DNA of 29,556 nucleotides from Anaerolineales bacterium. Its GTDB lineage: Bacteria; Chloroflexota; Anaerolineae; Anaerolineales; Villigracilaceae. The notes beneath the pieces are model-generated. The model was not told the DNA's origin. It made no database searches and was given only the letters and a program-made list of their open reading frames with translations. This document shows, piece after piece, positions 7,100 to 16,160 of the stretch. Numbering within the stretch: the first letter of the stretch is position 1; each line of letters begins with the position of its first letter. The stretch is from positions 1 through 29,556 of the forward strand of contig JAFGKO010000254.1 in NCBI GenBank assembly GCA_016928525.1. Direction: 5' to 3'. The translations under genes and the position numbers were made by a program.

Positions 7100-7962
7100 T
7101 GTTTTGCTCCGAAGAGTCCCTTTGGCCGTACCAGCAGGATAACGACGAACAAAGCAAATTCGATCACAGGCACCCAGGAAGTTTCCATAAAGGCAGGGAT
7201 AATGCCCTCAAGCACGCCCAAGATCAGGCCGCCGAGCAATGCGCCGATTGGATTGCCCAATCCGCCTAACACGCCAATGACGAAGCTTTTCAATTCATAG
7301 CTCCCGCCTGACAGGATGTTGAAGGGGAAAAAGGTGGCGATTAATGCGCCGGAAACGGCAGCAAGCATCGTTCCAAGCCCGAAGCTGAGCGCCAGAATGC
7401 GAGTGGACGGTATGCCCATCAATTCCGCAGCAGCCCGATTATTGGTCACAGCCCGGATGTGTTTCCCCGGGCGGGTTCTGTACAGGAAAAGATAGAGTCC
7501 GCCGGTAAATAGAACTGCGATCAATGCCGCGATCAGACGCGTTCCAAGGATCGTCGTCGAACCGAGCCGAAAACTTCCCATGTTGAAATCGACATTGTAG
7601 GGCGAGGTTGTAAAAACAGCGGTCCCGATGCCGATAATGATCATGTTTACAGAGAACGTTGCCAGCAGCGATGAGAGGTGAGGAGCATTGATCACCCTGT
7701 GTACTGCAATGAAATAGATCAAAATCCCCAGCAACAATCCCAGGGCGGCGATCAGGAACAAGCCTATGTAGGGGTTGATCCCCATGTTGATGAAAAGGAT
7801 GAAAGTCCCAAACATTCCCAGCGCAATGATGGGTCCGTGTGACAGATTGATGACATTCATTACGCCCCAGATCAGGGTCAATCCCATGGCCGCCACGCCG
7901 TACACGAACCCCAATAGAATGCCATCAGGAAGGGAGGTCAGGAGCAGGTTGAATTGTTGCAT
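7096..7962 (-). CDS. livH: Branched-chain amino acid ABC transporter permease, LivH type
   Basis: The other permease subunit, 288 residues. Family features are the N-terminal GVAAMGLTLIWGVMNVINLSHG segment (about residues 22-43), the AVTNNRAAAELMGIPSTRI coupling region and the C-terminal FVIGVLGGLGNPIGALLGGL block; eight or so membrane helices are evident. It overlaps livM by 4 bases. It is separated from livK by 79 bases that contain a 14-bp perfect hairpin, the likely point where expression of membrane subunits is reduced relative to the binding protein. Confidence 0.93.
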   Translation of the reverse strand: MQQFNLLLTSLPDGILLGFVYGVAAMGLTLIWGVMNVINLSHGPIIALGMFGTFILFINMGINPYIGLFLIAALGLLLGILIYFIAVHRVINAPHLSSLLATFSVNMIIIGIGTAVFTTSPYNVDFNMGSFRLGSTTILGTRLIAALIAVLFTGGLYLFLYRTRPGKHIRAVTNNRAAAELMGIPSTRILALSFGLGTMLAAVSGALIATFFPFNILSGGSYELKSFVIGVLGGLGNPIGALLGGLILGVLEGIIPAFMETSWVPVIEFALFVVILLVRPKGLFGAKQ

Positions 7963-7995
7963 ATCAACTCCCAGTCATATGGTTATTGAAGTGAC

Positions 7996-8026
7996 ACATC
8001 CCCTCAGAGTGTCTCTGAGGGGATGT
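7996..8026 (-). promoter_or_regulatory. Strong intercistronic hairpin between livK and livH
   Basis: A perfect 14-bp stem (7996-8009 with 8013-8026) and a 3-base loop, with no T-run on the minus strand. It is better read as an mRNA-stabilising or partial-attenuation hairpin at the 3' end of the livK segment than as a full terminator, comparable in role to structures after other ABC binding-protein genes (inference). Confidence 0.65.
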
Positions 8027-8041
8027 ATGGATGTTGCATAA

Positions 8042-9397
8042 TTACGGAGTCGAAGCTCCGTAGAGCGGGTCGGCTGTGGCGACGTCAGCGGGGGCGATGA
8101 TAACGCGGACCAATTCGCCCGCATCGTTTTTCTGCCATTGGGCCACGACCATCTTGTGGGCGATCTGCAAACCATGCGCTTCTTCGGATGTATCGAACTT
8201 TATGGCCCCGTAGAAGGTCATGATGTCCATGGCATTCAACGCGGCTTTGACGGCTTCAGGATCGACCGAGTCGGCATCCGTAATTGCTTTCTGCAACACT
8301 AACCCAGCCGCGTAACCGCCGGCTGCGTGGTAGGTGGGTTTGTCGCCGGTTGCCGCTTCGTATGAAGCTGCAAATTCTTCTCCGGTAGGTCCAAACCATT
8401 CCACTCCCATGTTAGCAGCTTCAGCTTCGGTGTGGGTAGCAGCGAGTTCCCACTGGCTGGAGGTGGCGACACCTAGGGCAGCGTCACCTAGTTCGGGAAA
8501 TTTGGAATCTGCCGGGGCGACCAGCAGGTAGACAAAGTTCAAGCCGATATTGCGGTCATAGAGCGCGCGGGCCAGGGCAGTGCCGTCATTGTAGTGGCCG
8601 CCGCCTAGCAGAACGGTTGCTCCAGAGCCAGAAATCTTATTGACAATTGGACCAAAGTCGGCAGTATCTGAAGCATAACCTTCTTCAAGTACTATTTCAA
8701 AGTCATTTGCTTCCAGATAGGGTTTGATGCCCTCTGCCACACTTGTGGAAAACTTGTCGCTTTCGTGTACAAGCGCAATTTTTGCTTCGGGATCCAATGT
8801 TTTGAGCATATCCACCGTGCTGGACATGTACAGGCTGGCGGGCGTGTATAGTTGGAACAGGCTGGTATTGCCGGTCTTGTAGGTGTCATCATCCGCTGCG
8901 CCGGTCGTGATCATGACTTTTCCATTCTGTTCGGCCACGATGGACGCAGCAGAGGTCAGGCCGGAGGAATACGGGCTGATCAGGAACTCGGCGTTATCCT
9001 CGGTGATCAGGCGCGTATACAGTTCCTGCACGCGTTCTGCGTTGGATTCATCATCATACGTATGCGCCGCAAACTTGATGACTGTTCCATCGCTCAATGT
9101 AAGGCCGCCAGCCTCATTGACCTGGTCCATCCACAGGTTGAGGCCGATCACCTGGCGCTTGGACAAAACTTCCTGCGAGCCGGTCAATGAAGAAGTAAAG
9201 CCGATCACAACGGTTTGCTCTTCCATCATTGGTTCGGCTGGCGCCTCGGTAGCCTCTGGCATAGCCGGCTCGGCGGGTTCAGCTGGGGCTGCTGGTTCAG
9301 CGGGTGCAGGCGCTTCGGTAGCGCCGCTTCCGCAGGCTGCCAGGAATAAACTGGCTACCATCAACAGGGCGAGCAATCTTACGATCTTACCTTTCAT
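8042..9397 (-). CDS. livK: Branched-chain amino acid ABC transporter substrate-binding lipoprotein
   Basis: Extracytoplasmic receptor of the importer, 451 residues. A signal peptide (MKGKIVRLLALLMVASLFLA) ends in lipobox LAAC with Cys22, then a flexible P/A/E-rich linker at about 23-60 (repeats of APAEPA), then a periplasmic-binding type 1 fold of the ABC amide/amino-acid class (VVIGFTSSLTGSQEVLSKRQVIGLN start, YAAGLVLQKAI near the end). Start is set by GGAGG 7 bases before the ATG. Lipid anchoring suits an envelope where the receptor is tethered to the cytoplasmic membrane. Ligand could be branched-chain amino acids, other amino acids or amides; residue-level specificity cannot be judged here. 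First gene of the liv run and probably the most highly expressed. Confidence 0.92.
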   Translation of the reverse strand: MKGKIVRLLALLMVASLFLAACGSGATEAPAPAEPAAPAEPAEPAMPEATEAPAEPMMEEQTVVIGFTSSLTGSQEVLSKRQVIGLNLWMDQVNEAGGLTLSDGTVIKFAAHTYDDESNAERVQELYTRLITEDNAEFLISPYSSGLTSAASIVAEQNGKVMITTGAADDDTYKTGNTSLFQLYTPASLYMSSTVDMLKTLDPEAKIALVHESDKFSTSVAEGIKPYLEANDFEIVLEEGYASDTADFGPIVNKISGSGATVLLGGGHYNDGTALARALYDRNIGLNFVYLLVAPADSKFPELGDAALGVATSSQWELAATHTEAEAANMGVEWFGPTGEEFAASYEAATGDKPTYHAAGGYAAGLVLQKAITDADSVDPEAVKAALNAMDIMTFYGAIKFDTSEEAHGLQIAHKMVVAQWQKNDAGELVRVIIAPADVATADPLYGASTP

Positions 9398-9464
9398 ACG
9401 TTCTCCTCCTTTGGCTAGGGGAAATAGAGTGGTGTGGGAGTAATACAGGACGCTCCCAACTCAT

Positions 9465-9479
9465 GGTCTCTATGAGACC
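9465..9479. promoter_or_regulatory. Short palindrome in the livK leader
   Basis: GGTCTC-TAT-GAGACC, a 6-bp perfect inverted repeat, lies 68 bases upstream of the livK start in the 188-base gap behind the response regulator gene. It could be an operator for that regulator or a small RNA hairpin; nothing else in the gap is convincing apart from A/T-rich stretches at 9510-9555. Confidence 0.3.
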
Positions 9480-9585
9480 TGTTGTTAGGATAATTGTATT
9501 GGGTTAGTGCAAATATATACTAAAAAGAGGGGGTATTGTCGTAAATATAATGTAAAAACAGGTTATCCTGCTATGTTAGACACCA

Positions 9586-10275
9586 TCAGCCGTCGAAGCG
9601 GTAGCCTACGCCGCGTTCTGTATAGAGATATGTGGGGTGTAGGGGGTCGACTTCGATCTTTTGCCTGAGCCTGCCTATATAAACACGCAAATACTCTGCT
9701 TCTTCCCCATATTCGGGTCCCCATACATGTTGCAGGATCGCCCGGTGGGGCAATACCTTTCCGGTATTTCTCATCAAGTAAATCAATAGGTTGAACTCGG
9801 TGGGCGTCAGGTCCAAGACTTCATTTCGTACCGTCACTTCGTGGCGCGCCAGGTCGGCACATATTTCCCCGCGGACGATGCGTTCATCCAGCGTGCTTGG
9901 CTCTGACCAACGCGCGCGTCGCAATACCGCTTTAATGCGTCCAAGCAACTCGCCAACCCCAAATGGCTTGGTCAGGTAATCATCTGCGCCATAGGCAAAG
10001 GCGCGGATCTTGTCAGCCTCCTCGCCTAATGCAGTCAAAACCAGGATAGGCACGATCGATGTCTGGCGGATACGTCGTGTTGTTTCTAGCCCGTCCAGGT
10101 GGGGCATCATGATATCGAGTATGACCAGATCGATCCTCTCGGTATTGAAAAGCGCCAGCGCTTCTAACCCGTTCGAAGCTGTCAGCACCTTGTAATTTCG
10201 AACCTCTAAATTTTTGCGAACAAAATCGCGCAGGGATTTTTCGTCATCGACCACAAGAACGATCGGATTGTTCAT
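9586..10275 (-). CDS. OmpR/PhoB-family response regulator (KdpE-like)
   Basis: DNA-binding output protein of the two-component system, 229 residues. The receiver domain (about 1-120) has the acidic pocket Asp10-Asp11, phosphoacceptor Asp54 in VILDIMMPHLDG, Thr81 and Lys103 (YLTKPF). The C-terminal winged helix (about 130-229) shows the LDLTPTEFNLLIYLMRN and YIGRLRQKIE / YTERGVGYRF signatures. It overlaps the kinase gene by 4 bases, so the two are co-expressed. The overall look is KdpE-like, but no kdp genes are present, so I do not assign a symbol. The nearest downstream target candidate is livK. Confidence 0.93.
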   Translation of the reverse strand: MNNPIVLVVDDEKSLRDFVRKNLEVRNYKVLTASNGLEALALFNTERIDLVILDIMMPHLDGLETTRRIRQTSIVPILVLTALGEEADKIRAFAYGADDYLTKPFGVGELLGRIKAVLRRARWSEPSTLDERIVRGEICADLARHEVTVRNEVLDLTPTEFNLLIYLMRNTGKVLPHRAILQHVWGPEYGEEAEYLRVYIGRLRQKIEVDPLHPTYLYTERGVGYRFDG

Positions 10276-13010
10276 TTCTGAGCTGCCTTTATTGAATCGT
10301 ATGGTTTTACATTACCAGCCCGTGTAGAGAGCGGGATAGAAAAAGCGATGCATGCGCCTTGTTTTTGATTTTCGACCCAGATCTCACCACCATGCGCGCG
10401 TATCAGTCCCTGGCAGATGGCCAGCCCAAGCCCGGCTCCGCTGGAAATGCGCGCCAGGCTGGCGTTCACCTGGTAATAGCTCTCGAAGATGCGCTGGCTT
10501 TCTTCTTCCGGGATGCCTGGGCCGTCATCACTGACACGGAAAATTATGTTCTCACTTTGACTCTTGATGTCGATGTGAATCATGGCGTGTTCCCCGGCAT
10601 ATTTTACGGAATTCTCGATCAAGTTCCTCAAGACAGTTTCCAGTCGGGGACGGTCGGCGAATAGTTTGGGTAAATTCGCTTCCATCTGGACCTCGAACCT
10701 GTTTCCCGGTTGCAATTGCGCTTGCCTGGCTGCCCGCTGGATAATATCATCCAGGTCGCATTCATCTCTAGACAGCATGAGTGAACCGGCTTCAATGCGC
10801 GATAAATCTAACAGGTTGTTGACCAGGTTCGACAGGCGGTCTGATTCGTCCGAAATGATCGATAAGAACTCTCGTTGCGATTCCCGGTCCCATTCCACGT
10901 CATCTGCCAGTAGGGTGGTTGCATATCCCTTAATAGCAGCTAATGGCGTGCGAAGTTCATGTGAAACTGTGGAAACAAGGCTAGATTTCATGCGGTCGAG
11001 TTCATGGTCTGCAGTGATGTCATGCAGGATCAGTCCACGCCCGATAGGGATGTTGTTTGTGTCGGTCACGTCGAATGTGTCGAGGCGCAGGTGTACTGTC
11101 CGACCCAGCACGAGGAGAGACAGTTCTACACGTTGGTTGCTTTTGCGTTCAAGTAAACTGTTTACCTCTTTGCGGATGCTATCTACGTCTGATGTTTTTT
11201 CAAGGATACGAGACAGAACCCGGTCTATCGGCGCGCCGGACAGCGCTTCGGGAGGTAGATCGGCAAGTTCGCCAATGCGCCGGTTAGCGTAGACAACAGC
11301 CCCTGACAAATTGCTCAGAATCAATCCGTCTTGCAGGGATTGGATCAAGGCCTCCAGTCGGCGGGTCTGCTCCTTCAGGCGCATGTCGCTTCTTTCGTAG
11401 AGCACAGCGTTTTCGAGCGCCATAGTAGCCTGGTTGGCAAAGTTCGAGAGTAACTGGATTTCGTTATGAGAGAACTCGTGCGGCTTTGGATGGAAGACGA
11501 GCAAGGCGGTGGGAGGGGCGTATTGTGTGTTGAGTGGAACGGCTAGAACCGCCCTGTATCCTTCAGCGCGTGACCGTGGACGTTGTGGCGTATAGGATGG
11601 ATCGGTTTCTGTATCACTGACCTGGATTGGTTCCCTTGAGTGAAGCGCGCGCATTGTGACCGAGCTTGGCTCGGTTGGCTGGATGGTCAATTGCTCAGCA
11701 AATTGACTGGACAAGCCGCGGCTGGCTCGGATACGGAATACGCCGACCTGTTCATCCAGGGCGATAATAGCGCTCATGCGCACATCCAGCAGGCGGCTGG
11801 CCTGCTCGAGAATTCGGTCGAGCACGGTTCGCAGGTCGAGGGATGAAACAACGGCGGTGCTGGTCTCCAGCAATGTAGCCTGCTCTTTCATGCGGTCTGC
11901 GATCAATTCCTCCAGCTTGAGAATGGAACGAGTCAGGTGGCCGACCTGGTCGCTTCGCCTGGCTTGAGCTTCGAGTATCACACGTTCTTCTGACCTGATA
12001 GGATTATTCAGGCCGATGGCTTCGCTGGTGGGTGCGAGCCGTTCAATCGGTGATATCACCCGTAGGATGAGCATTCTCCAGAAAAACAGGCCGATCAAAA
12101 CGAATGTTGCGGCTGCGACGATAACGACACGTCGCAGAAAGATTTGCGTAGAAAAGGCAGTTGCCGTTGGACGGCTGACTATTACACCCCAGCCAATCTC
12201 TGGGATAGGAGCGTACGTATAGAGCCGTTCTTCATGACTTGGATCCGTCTCTGTGACCGTACCGCTTTCTCCAGCCAGAACGTGCCCATAACTATTTGGC
12301 ATCAAAACGCTTGCTGGTTGTAAGAGCAGGGTGGGATCAGGGTAGGCAATAATCTGTGCGCTCGAATCCAAGATGACAAGTTGCAAGCCTTCTTCAGCCT
12401 GATGTTCCGAAACAATTGCAGAAAGGGTGTCGCTCAGGCTTTCCAGCCTGATATTCGTTCCTACCAAGCCGAGAAAACTTCCGTCTGCTGACCAGATCGG
12501 CATAACGGCGGTCGCAACGGCTTGTTCAGTCGTTGGCGAGATGCGCCCTTGAGATACAAGCGGTTGTGTCGATTTGAGCGCCCTTAGATAGTAATCTCTA
12601 AAAGAAAAGTCGGTACCAACCGTAGAGCCCGGCCCAACAGGATAATGGTAGAGCATGATGCCATCCGAATCGAGCCGGTAGACCAGATTGACATCCGGGC
12701 GCGTCCTCAGGAGGATGCTGAATGAATTTTCCATGGCAGTTGGGCTTGCAGCAATCACGCCCGGATATTTTGCCAACTCCTCTACAGCTTTGAGCGCATT
12801 GTTGATCGACAGTTCAGTTTCCTGGGCGATGGCGCGCGCCAGGGACAGGTCATTTGTAACAACATCATTTTGAATGCGTTCACCAACCACTGTATCAAAA
12901 AACCATAAGGTTGCCAGAAACGGAATGATGAGGAGCAGATAGAGCGCTAAGAGCTGCAGACCAAGGTCGCGGTGGAATCGGAACCAGCGTTGCATGAACT
13001 TATTTCGCAA
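10272..13010 (-). CDS. Membrane sensor histidine kinase: Cache-HAMP-GAF-PAS-HisKA-HATPase
   Basis: A 912-residue sensor. Membrane helices at about 18-38 and 294-314 enclose an extracytoplasmic double-Cache-like domain (FSFRDYYLRAL at 135-145, FLGLVGTNIRLESL at 179-192). A HAMP-like linker follows (about 315-375), then GAF (about 385-535), PAS (about 550-665), the HisKA H-box SHELRTPLAAIKGY with His684, the N-box RNLIENSVKY (796-804), the G1 box DDGPGIP (828-834) and the G2 box GAGLGL (858-863). All catalytic motifs are intact. The amino-acid-specific Cache motif is not obvious, so the ligand is open. The start overlaps the end of the upstream peptidase gene by 11 bases, and the 3' end overlaps the regulator by 4 bases. 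Confidence 0.93.
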   Translation of the reverse strand: MRNKFMQRWFRFHRDLGLQLLALYLLLIIPFLATLWFFDTVVGERIQNDVVTNDLSLARAIAQETELSINNALKAVEELAKYPGVIAASPTAMENSFSILLRTRPDVNLVYRLDSDGIMLYHYPVGPGSTVGTDFSFRDYYLRALKSTQPLVSQGRISPTTEQAVATAVMPIWSADGSFLGLVGTNIRLESLSDTLSAIVSEHQAEEGLQLVILDSSAQIIAYPDPTLLLQPASVLMPNSYGHVLAGESGTVTETDPSHEERLYTYAPIPEIGWGVIVSRPTATAFSTQIFLRRVVIVAAATFVLIGLFFWRMLILRVISPIERLAPTSEAIGLNNPIRSEERVILEAQARRSDQVGHLTRSILKLEELIADRMKEQATLLETSTAVVSSLDLRTVLDRILEQASRLLDVRMSAIIALDEQVGVFRIRASRGLSSQFAEQLTIQPTEPSSVTMRALHSREPIQVSDTETDPSYTPQRPRSRAEGYRAVLAVPLNTQYAPPTALLVFHPKPHEFSHNEIQLLSNFANQATMALENAVLYERSDMRLKEQTRRLEALIQSLQDGLILSNLSGAVVYANRRIGELADLPPEALSGAPIDRVLSRILEKTSDVDSIRKEVNSLLERKSNQRVELSLLVLGRTVHLRLDTFDVTDTNNIPIGRGLILHDITADHELDRMKSSLVSTVSHELRTPLAAIKGYATTLLADDVEWDRESQREFLSIISDESDRLSNLVNNLLDLSRIEAGSLMLSRDECDLDDIIQRAARQAQLQPGNRFEVQMEANLPKLFADRPRLETVLRNLIENSVKYAGEHAMIHIDIKSQSENIIFRVSDDGPGIPEEESQRIFESYYQVNASLARISSGAGLGLAICQGLIRAHGGEIWVENQKQGACIAFSIPLSTRAGNVKPYDSIKAAQK

Positions 13011-14358
13011 ACTCGCGAAGCACGCGCACCATATGTTTCGCGTGCTTTAGATATAGATCAAGGCGAATGTTTTCGTTGGGCGCATGGGCGCGCGTATCGG
13101 GATATCCCAGGCCTGCGGTTGCGACGGGCAGACCGAGATCGTGCACGAAAGGATAGTTCGGCCCGGAGCCGCCAGTCATAGGGACCTTTTGCATGGGAAT
13201 GCCATAAACGTCTTTGGCGGCGTCGACCACGATATTGATAAAGGGGTCGTCTGGGTCAGTGCGGGCAGGTGGTTCGCCGCCCAGGAAGTCGATTTGCACA
13301 TCGCTGAAACCTTCGGTGTCGAGGTGGGCGCGCAGCTTTTCGAGCACCTCAGCAGGCGTCTGGTCCGGGACGAGGCGGAAGTCCACTTTGGCGGAGGCAC
13401 GCGCGGGCTGTACCGTTTTGGTGCCGGGGCCCTGGTAGCCCGAACTCAGTCCGCAGATGGTGCAGGTGGACGAGAAAATTTCCTCAACCTTCAGGTTTGT
13501 GCCGCCGGTGAGGCCCTTGATAAATTCTTTGACGCCGTAGCGAGCTTTGTATTCGGGAGCCACGTCCGGGAGGGTGGCTAGCAATTCTCGGTCGCGGGCG
13601 GTGGGCGGCTTGACGTTGTCGTAGAAGCCAGGGATGCGGATTTTCTCGTCAGGTCCCTTGAGCGTGTTGAGCGCCCAGGTCAAGCGCCAGGCGGCGTTGG
13701 GAAAAATGGAGCCGCCCAGACCGGAATGCACGTCAGTGGAAAGCGATTCCACAGAAAGCTCGACATAGCAAATGCCGCGCAGTCCAAGGTATTGGATCGG
13801 CGTTTCGTTTTGGTCGACGCCGCCAAACTCCCAGATGCAGGCATCGGCAGCCAGGCGTTCTTTATGCTCCAGGACAAATTGGTGCAGGTGCACACTGGCG
13901 GTTTCTTCTTCGCCTTCGATTACAAACTTGATATTGCAGGGGAACTCTCCCTCGGTTTCGAGCAGGGCGTCCAGTGCAAACAAACGGGCGACAATGTGGC
14001 CTTTGTCATCGCTCACGCCGCGGCCATATAATTTGCCCTCGCGTACTTCCGGATCGAAGGGTGGGCTCTCCCAAAGCTCGAGCGGTTCGGGCGGCTGAAC
14101 GTCATAGTGGTTGTAGAACAGCAGCGTTTTGTTGCTCGCCCCTTTTCGTTCGGCGTAGACGACCGGTGCGCCATCAGTGGCCAGGATTTGTACCGTGAAG
14201 CCGCGCTTTTCCAGCATCTGGCCGACCAGGGTTGCGCACTCTTTCAGCCCCCAATCCTGCGCGCCGACCGATGGCTGGGCTACAAGCTGGGAGAGTTCTC
14301 GGACGCTGGCATCTAGGTTGTTCTCGAGATAGGTATCGTAGCGTTGGTAATCTGTCAT
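13000..14358 (-). CDS. M20-family metallodipeptidase
   Basis: Cytoplasmic zinc peptidase of the carnosinase/DapE-like M20 group, 452 residues. Metal and catalytic positions are visible: His84-Tyr-Asp86 in YNHYDVQPP, Asp117 in GRGVSDDKGH, the catalytic Glu151 and metal-ligand Glu152 in EGEEE, and a C-terminal histidine in RAHAPNENI. The lid/dimerisation domain lies between about 210 and 330 (SVESLSTDVHSGLGG at its start). Family members split dipeptides or deacylate amino acids; the long form with EGEEE fits the dipeptidase group. Its position at the head of the kinase-regulator-liv run fits amino-acid release from peptides, by context only. Confidence 0.9.
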   Translation of the reverse strand: MTDYQRYDTYLENNLDASVRELSQLVAQPSVGAQDWGLKECATLVGQMLEKRGFTVQILATDGAPVVYAERKGASNKTLLFYNHYDVQPPEPLELWESPPFDPEVREGKLYGRGVSDDKGHIVARLFALDALLETEGEFPCNIKFVIEGEEETASVHLHQFVLEHKERLAADACIWEFGGVDQNETPIQYLGLRGICYVELSVESLSTDVHSGLGGSIFPNAAWRLTWALNTLKGPDEKIRIPGFYDNVKPPTARDRELLATLPDVAPEYKARYGVKEFIKGLTGGTNLKVEEIFSSTCTICGLSSGYQGPGTKTVQPARASAKVDFRLVPDQTPAEVLEKLRAHLDTEGFSDVQIDFLGGEPPARTDPDDPFINIVVDAAKDVYGIPMQKVPMTGGSGPNYPFVHDLGLPVATAGLGYPDTRAHAPNENIRLDLYLKHAKHMVRVLREFAK

Positions 14359-14371
14359 TTGGATATGTCCA

Positions 14372-14959
14372 TTAGAATTTGTTCAGTAACCAATCGAGCG
14401 AATAAAAACCTGCGTAAGCAAACAGGGCCATTTTGACGAGCTGGCCAATCCAACAAGCGACCAGGAATCGGCGCAGAGACATTTTGGCAATGCCCGCGGC
14501 CACACCGGCAATATCGAAGAAAGGATTTGGAATGGCAGAGAGCACAAGGATAGCCCAACTCCCGTATTTCACTACCCAGGGATGAATGCGATCATATGCA
14601 CCCGTATTTTCGATGACAGCCTGGCCGCTAAACCCGGCCAGATAACCGGAAAGCTCACCGAGCGCGCCGCCGGTCCCGGCAGCCAGCGCCACTCCCAGTG
14701 GATTGAAAATGCTGCCCATGGCAAAAACGACTGCTACGCCCGGCGCAGGCAGAAAGATGGTGGCGTTTGCCATCAAAGCGACCAGGAAGATGCCTGGATA
14801 TCCATAGGTAGCAAACTCTTCGACGCGATTGCGGATGCTGTATATGTAAACTGTAATCGCAACCACCACTAACAGGGCAAGGATGCGCAGGATGTTGGTC
14901 AAAACACTGGAGCGCTTCGACCGCTTTTCATACTCTTTTTTTTCAGGCGCTTTCTTCAA
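14372..14959 (-). CDS. VTT-domain (DedA/SNARE-associated) membrane protein
   Basis: A polytopic membrane protein of up to 195 residues. A charged N-terminus is followed by a helix ([17 protein letters not shown]) and the VTT domain (about 60-180) with the reentrant-loop features [23 protein letters not shown] and the conserved [16 protein letters not shown] proteins are linked to lipid scrambling or transport and envelope homeostasis; the exact substrate here is unknown. The start is uncertain: the TTG at 14959 overlaps the cyclophilin gene by 17 bases and has no good ribosome site, and an ATG at 14930 or so is out of frame. The 3' end is 13 bases from the peptidase start. Confidence 0.8.
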   Translation of the reverse strand: MKKAPEKKEYEKRSKRSSVLTNILRILALLVVVAITVYIYSIRNRVEEFATYGYPGIFLVALMANATIFLPAPGVAVVFAMGSIFNPLGVALAAGTGGALGELSGYLAGFSGQAVIENTGAYDRIHPWVVKYGSWAILVLSAIPNPFFDIAGVAAGIAKMSLRRFLVACWIGQLVKMALFAYAGFYSLDWLLNKF

Positions 14960-15455
14960 TGCTTACTTTCAGGATTTTGACGCCGGGCGATTCCGGCTGC
15001 ATCGGATCGCGAGGGGGAATAGACATAAGCACATCCATGCCTTCACTGACCTGGCCAAACACGCTGTGTTTGCCGTCCAACCAGGGCGTGGGGACGTGCG
15101 TGATGAAAAACTGCGAGCCGTTTGTGTTCGGTCCGGCATTGGCCATGGAGAGCACGCCGGGCTTGTCGTGTTTCAGGTTGGGGTCGAACTCATCCTGGAA
15201 TTTGTACCCGGGGCCGCCCGTGCCTGTGCCGGTTGGGTCGCCGCCTTGTACCATGAAATTGGCGATCACGCGGTGAAATATCACGTTCTCATAGAAACCC
15301 TGACGGGCAAGGAAGACAAAATTGTTGACCGTTTTGGGCGCTTTGGCGGCAAAGAGCTCGATCACCATTTCGCCCTTGTCGGTTTCCATACGGGCTGTGT
15401 ACGCTTTCTTTGGGTCGATTTCCATTGCGGGTGGGGTATTCCATTTGTTTGCCAT
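14943..15455 (-). CDS. Cyclophilin-type peptidyl-prolyl cis-trans isomerase
   Basis: Catalyses proline cis-trans isomerisation during protein folding; 170 residues, no signal peptide, so cytoplasmic. The cyclophilin active site is complete: Arg62 in VIFHRV, Phe67 and Gln70 in NFMVQGGDP, the NGSQFFITH block (112-120), Trp125 and His130 in [11 protein letters not shown]. The [15 protein letters not shown] stretch is typical of bacterial cyclophilins. The frame is open further upstream, but the ATG at 15455 has AGGAG 6 bases before it and starts at the conserved domain, so I chose it. First gene of the long minus-strand run towards liv. Confidence 0.93.
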   Translation of the reverse strand: MANKWNTPPAMEIDPKKAYTARMETDKGEMVIELFAAKAPKTVNNFVFLARQGFYENVIFHRVIANFMVQGGDPTGTGTGGPGYKFQDEFDPNLKHDKPGVLSMANAGPNTNGSQFFITHVPTPWLDGKHSVFGQVSEGMDVLMSIPPRDPMQPESPGVKILKVSIEESA

Positions 15456-15480
15456 TTCAACTCCTAAATTAATTCGGTTT

Positions 15481-16104
15481 TCAACTGAGCAGGGATTCAA
15501 TGCGCGCGACGACCATATCCAGGGCGGCGGTGTTGAAGCCTCCCTCCGGGATGATGACATCGGCATAGCGCTTGGACGGTTCGACAAACTCCAGGTGCAT
15601 CGGACGGACCGTAGCCTGATAGCGTTTAATGACGCTTTCCACCGTTCGGCCGCGTTCCGTTATATCGCGTTGCAGACGCCGGATCAGGCGGACATCTGCA
15701 TCCGTATCGACGAACAGCTTCACATCGAAAAGAGATCGCAAAGCCGGATCAACGAAAATCAAAATGCCCTCCACGATGACCACGCCGCGCGGATTGACTT
15801 TGAAGGTCCTGTCTGTGCGGCTGTCGGAGGAGAAATCGTAGACCGGCACGTCGATCGAGTGCCCGGCTTTCAATTGTTCGATGTGAGAGATCAGCAATTC
15901 GGTTTCCAGGGAATTGGGGTGGTCGAAGTTGACTTCGGTGCGTTGCGTCGGTGGCAGGCCGGTCAGGTCTTTGTAGTACGAATCATGCTGAATGTAGGCG
16001 ATGCGGTCCGGGCCGACGCGTTGCAAGATCTCCTGGGCTACGGTGGTCTTGCCGGAACCAGAGCCGCCTGCGATGCCAATCACGAGGGGCGTAATATGCG
16101 CCAT
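15481..16104 (-). CDS. udk: Uridine kinase
   Basis: Phosphorylates uridine and cytidine to the monophosphates in pyrimidine salvage; 207 residues in the NTPase fold. Walker A GGSGSGKT lies at 13-20, [10 protein letters not shown] provides the catalytic aspartate region, the NFDHPNSLE nucleoside site follows, and the VIVEGILIF and [15 protein letters not shown] blocks are standard. The frame extends to a TTG at 16128, but a perfect TATAAT sits at 16119-16114, inside that extension, and the ATG at 16104 begins the family-typical sequence. The mRNA would then be leaderless or nearly so. A hairpin terminator for the upstream thioredoxin gene immediately precedes the promoter. Confidence 0.92.
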   Translation of the reverse strand: MAHITPLVIGIAGGSGSGKTTVAQEILQRVGPDRIAYIQHDSYYKDLTGLPPTQRTEVNFDHPNSLETELLISHIEQLKAGHSIDVPVYDFSSDSRTDRTFKVNPRGVVIVEGILIFVDPALRSLFDVKLFVDTDADVRLIRRLQRDITERGRTVESVIKRYQATVRPMHLEFVEPSKRYADVIIPEGGFNTAALDMVVARIESLLS

Positions 16105-16113
16105 GATGGCCGA

Positions 16114-16119
16114 ATTATA
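16114..16119 (-). promoter_or_regulatory. Probable -10 box of udk, leaderless arrangement
   Basis: TATAAT on the minus strand, 9 bases before the ATG at 16104, with no Shine-Dalgarno sequence between. The layout is the same as before rluB. Confidence 0.5.
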
Positions 16120-16130
16120 CTCGTACAATC

Positions 16131-16160
16131 AAAAAAGACACCCGTCAGGATGTCTTTTTG
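16131..16160 (-). terminator. Intrinsic terminator after the thioredoxin gene
   Basis: A 9-bp stem (AAAAAGACA with TGTCTTTTT) and a 10-base loop, T-run on both strands. The thioredoxin stop codon lies inside the hairpin, and the udk promoter follows directly. Confidence 0.8.

Noticed and set aside
9480..9585. Promoter of livK in the A/T-rich gap
   Set aside because: Several TATA-like stretches exist, but no -35/-10 pair with acceptable spacing stands out.
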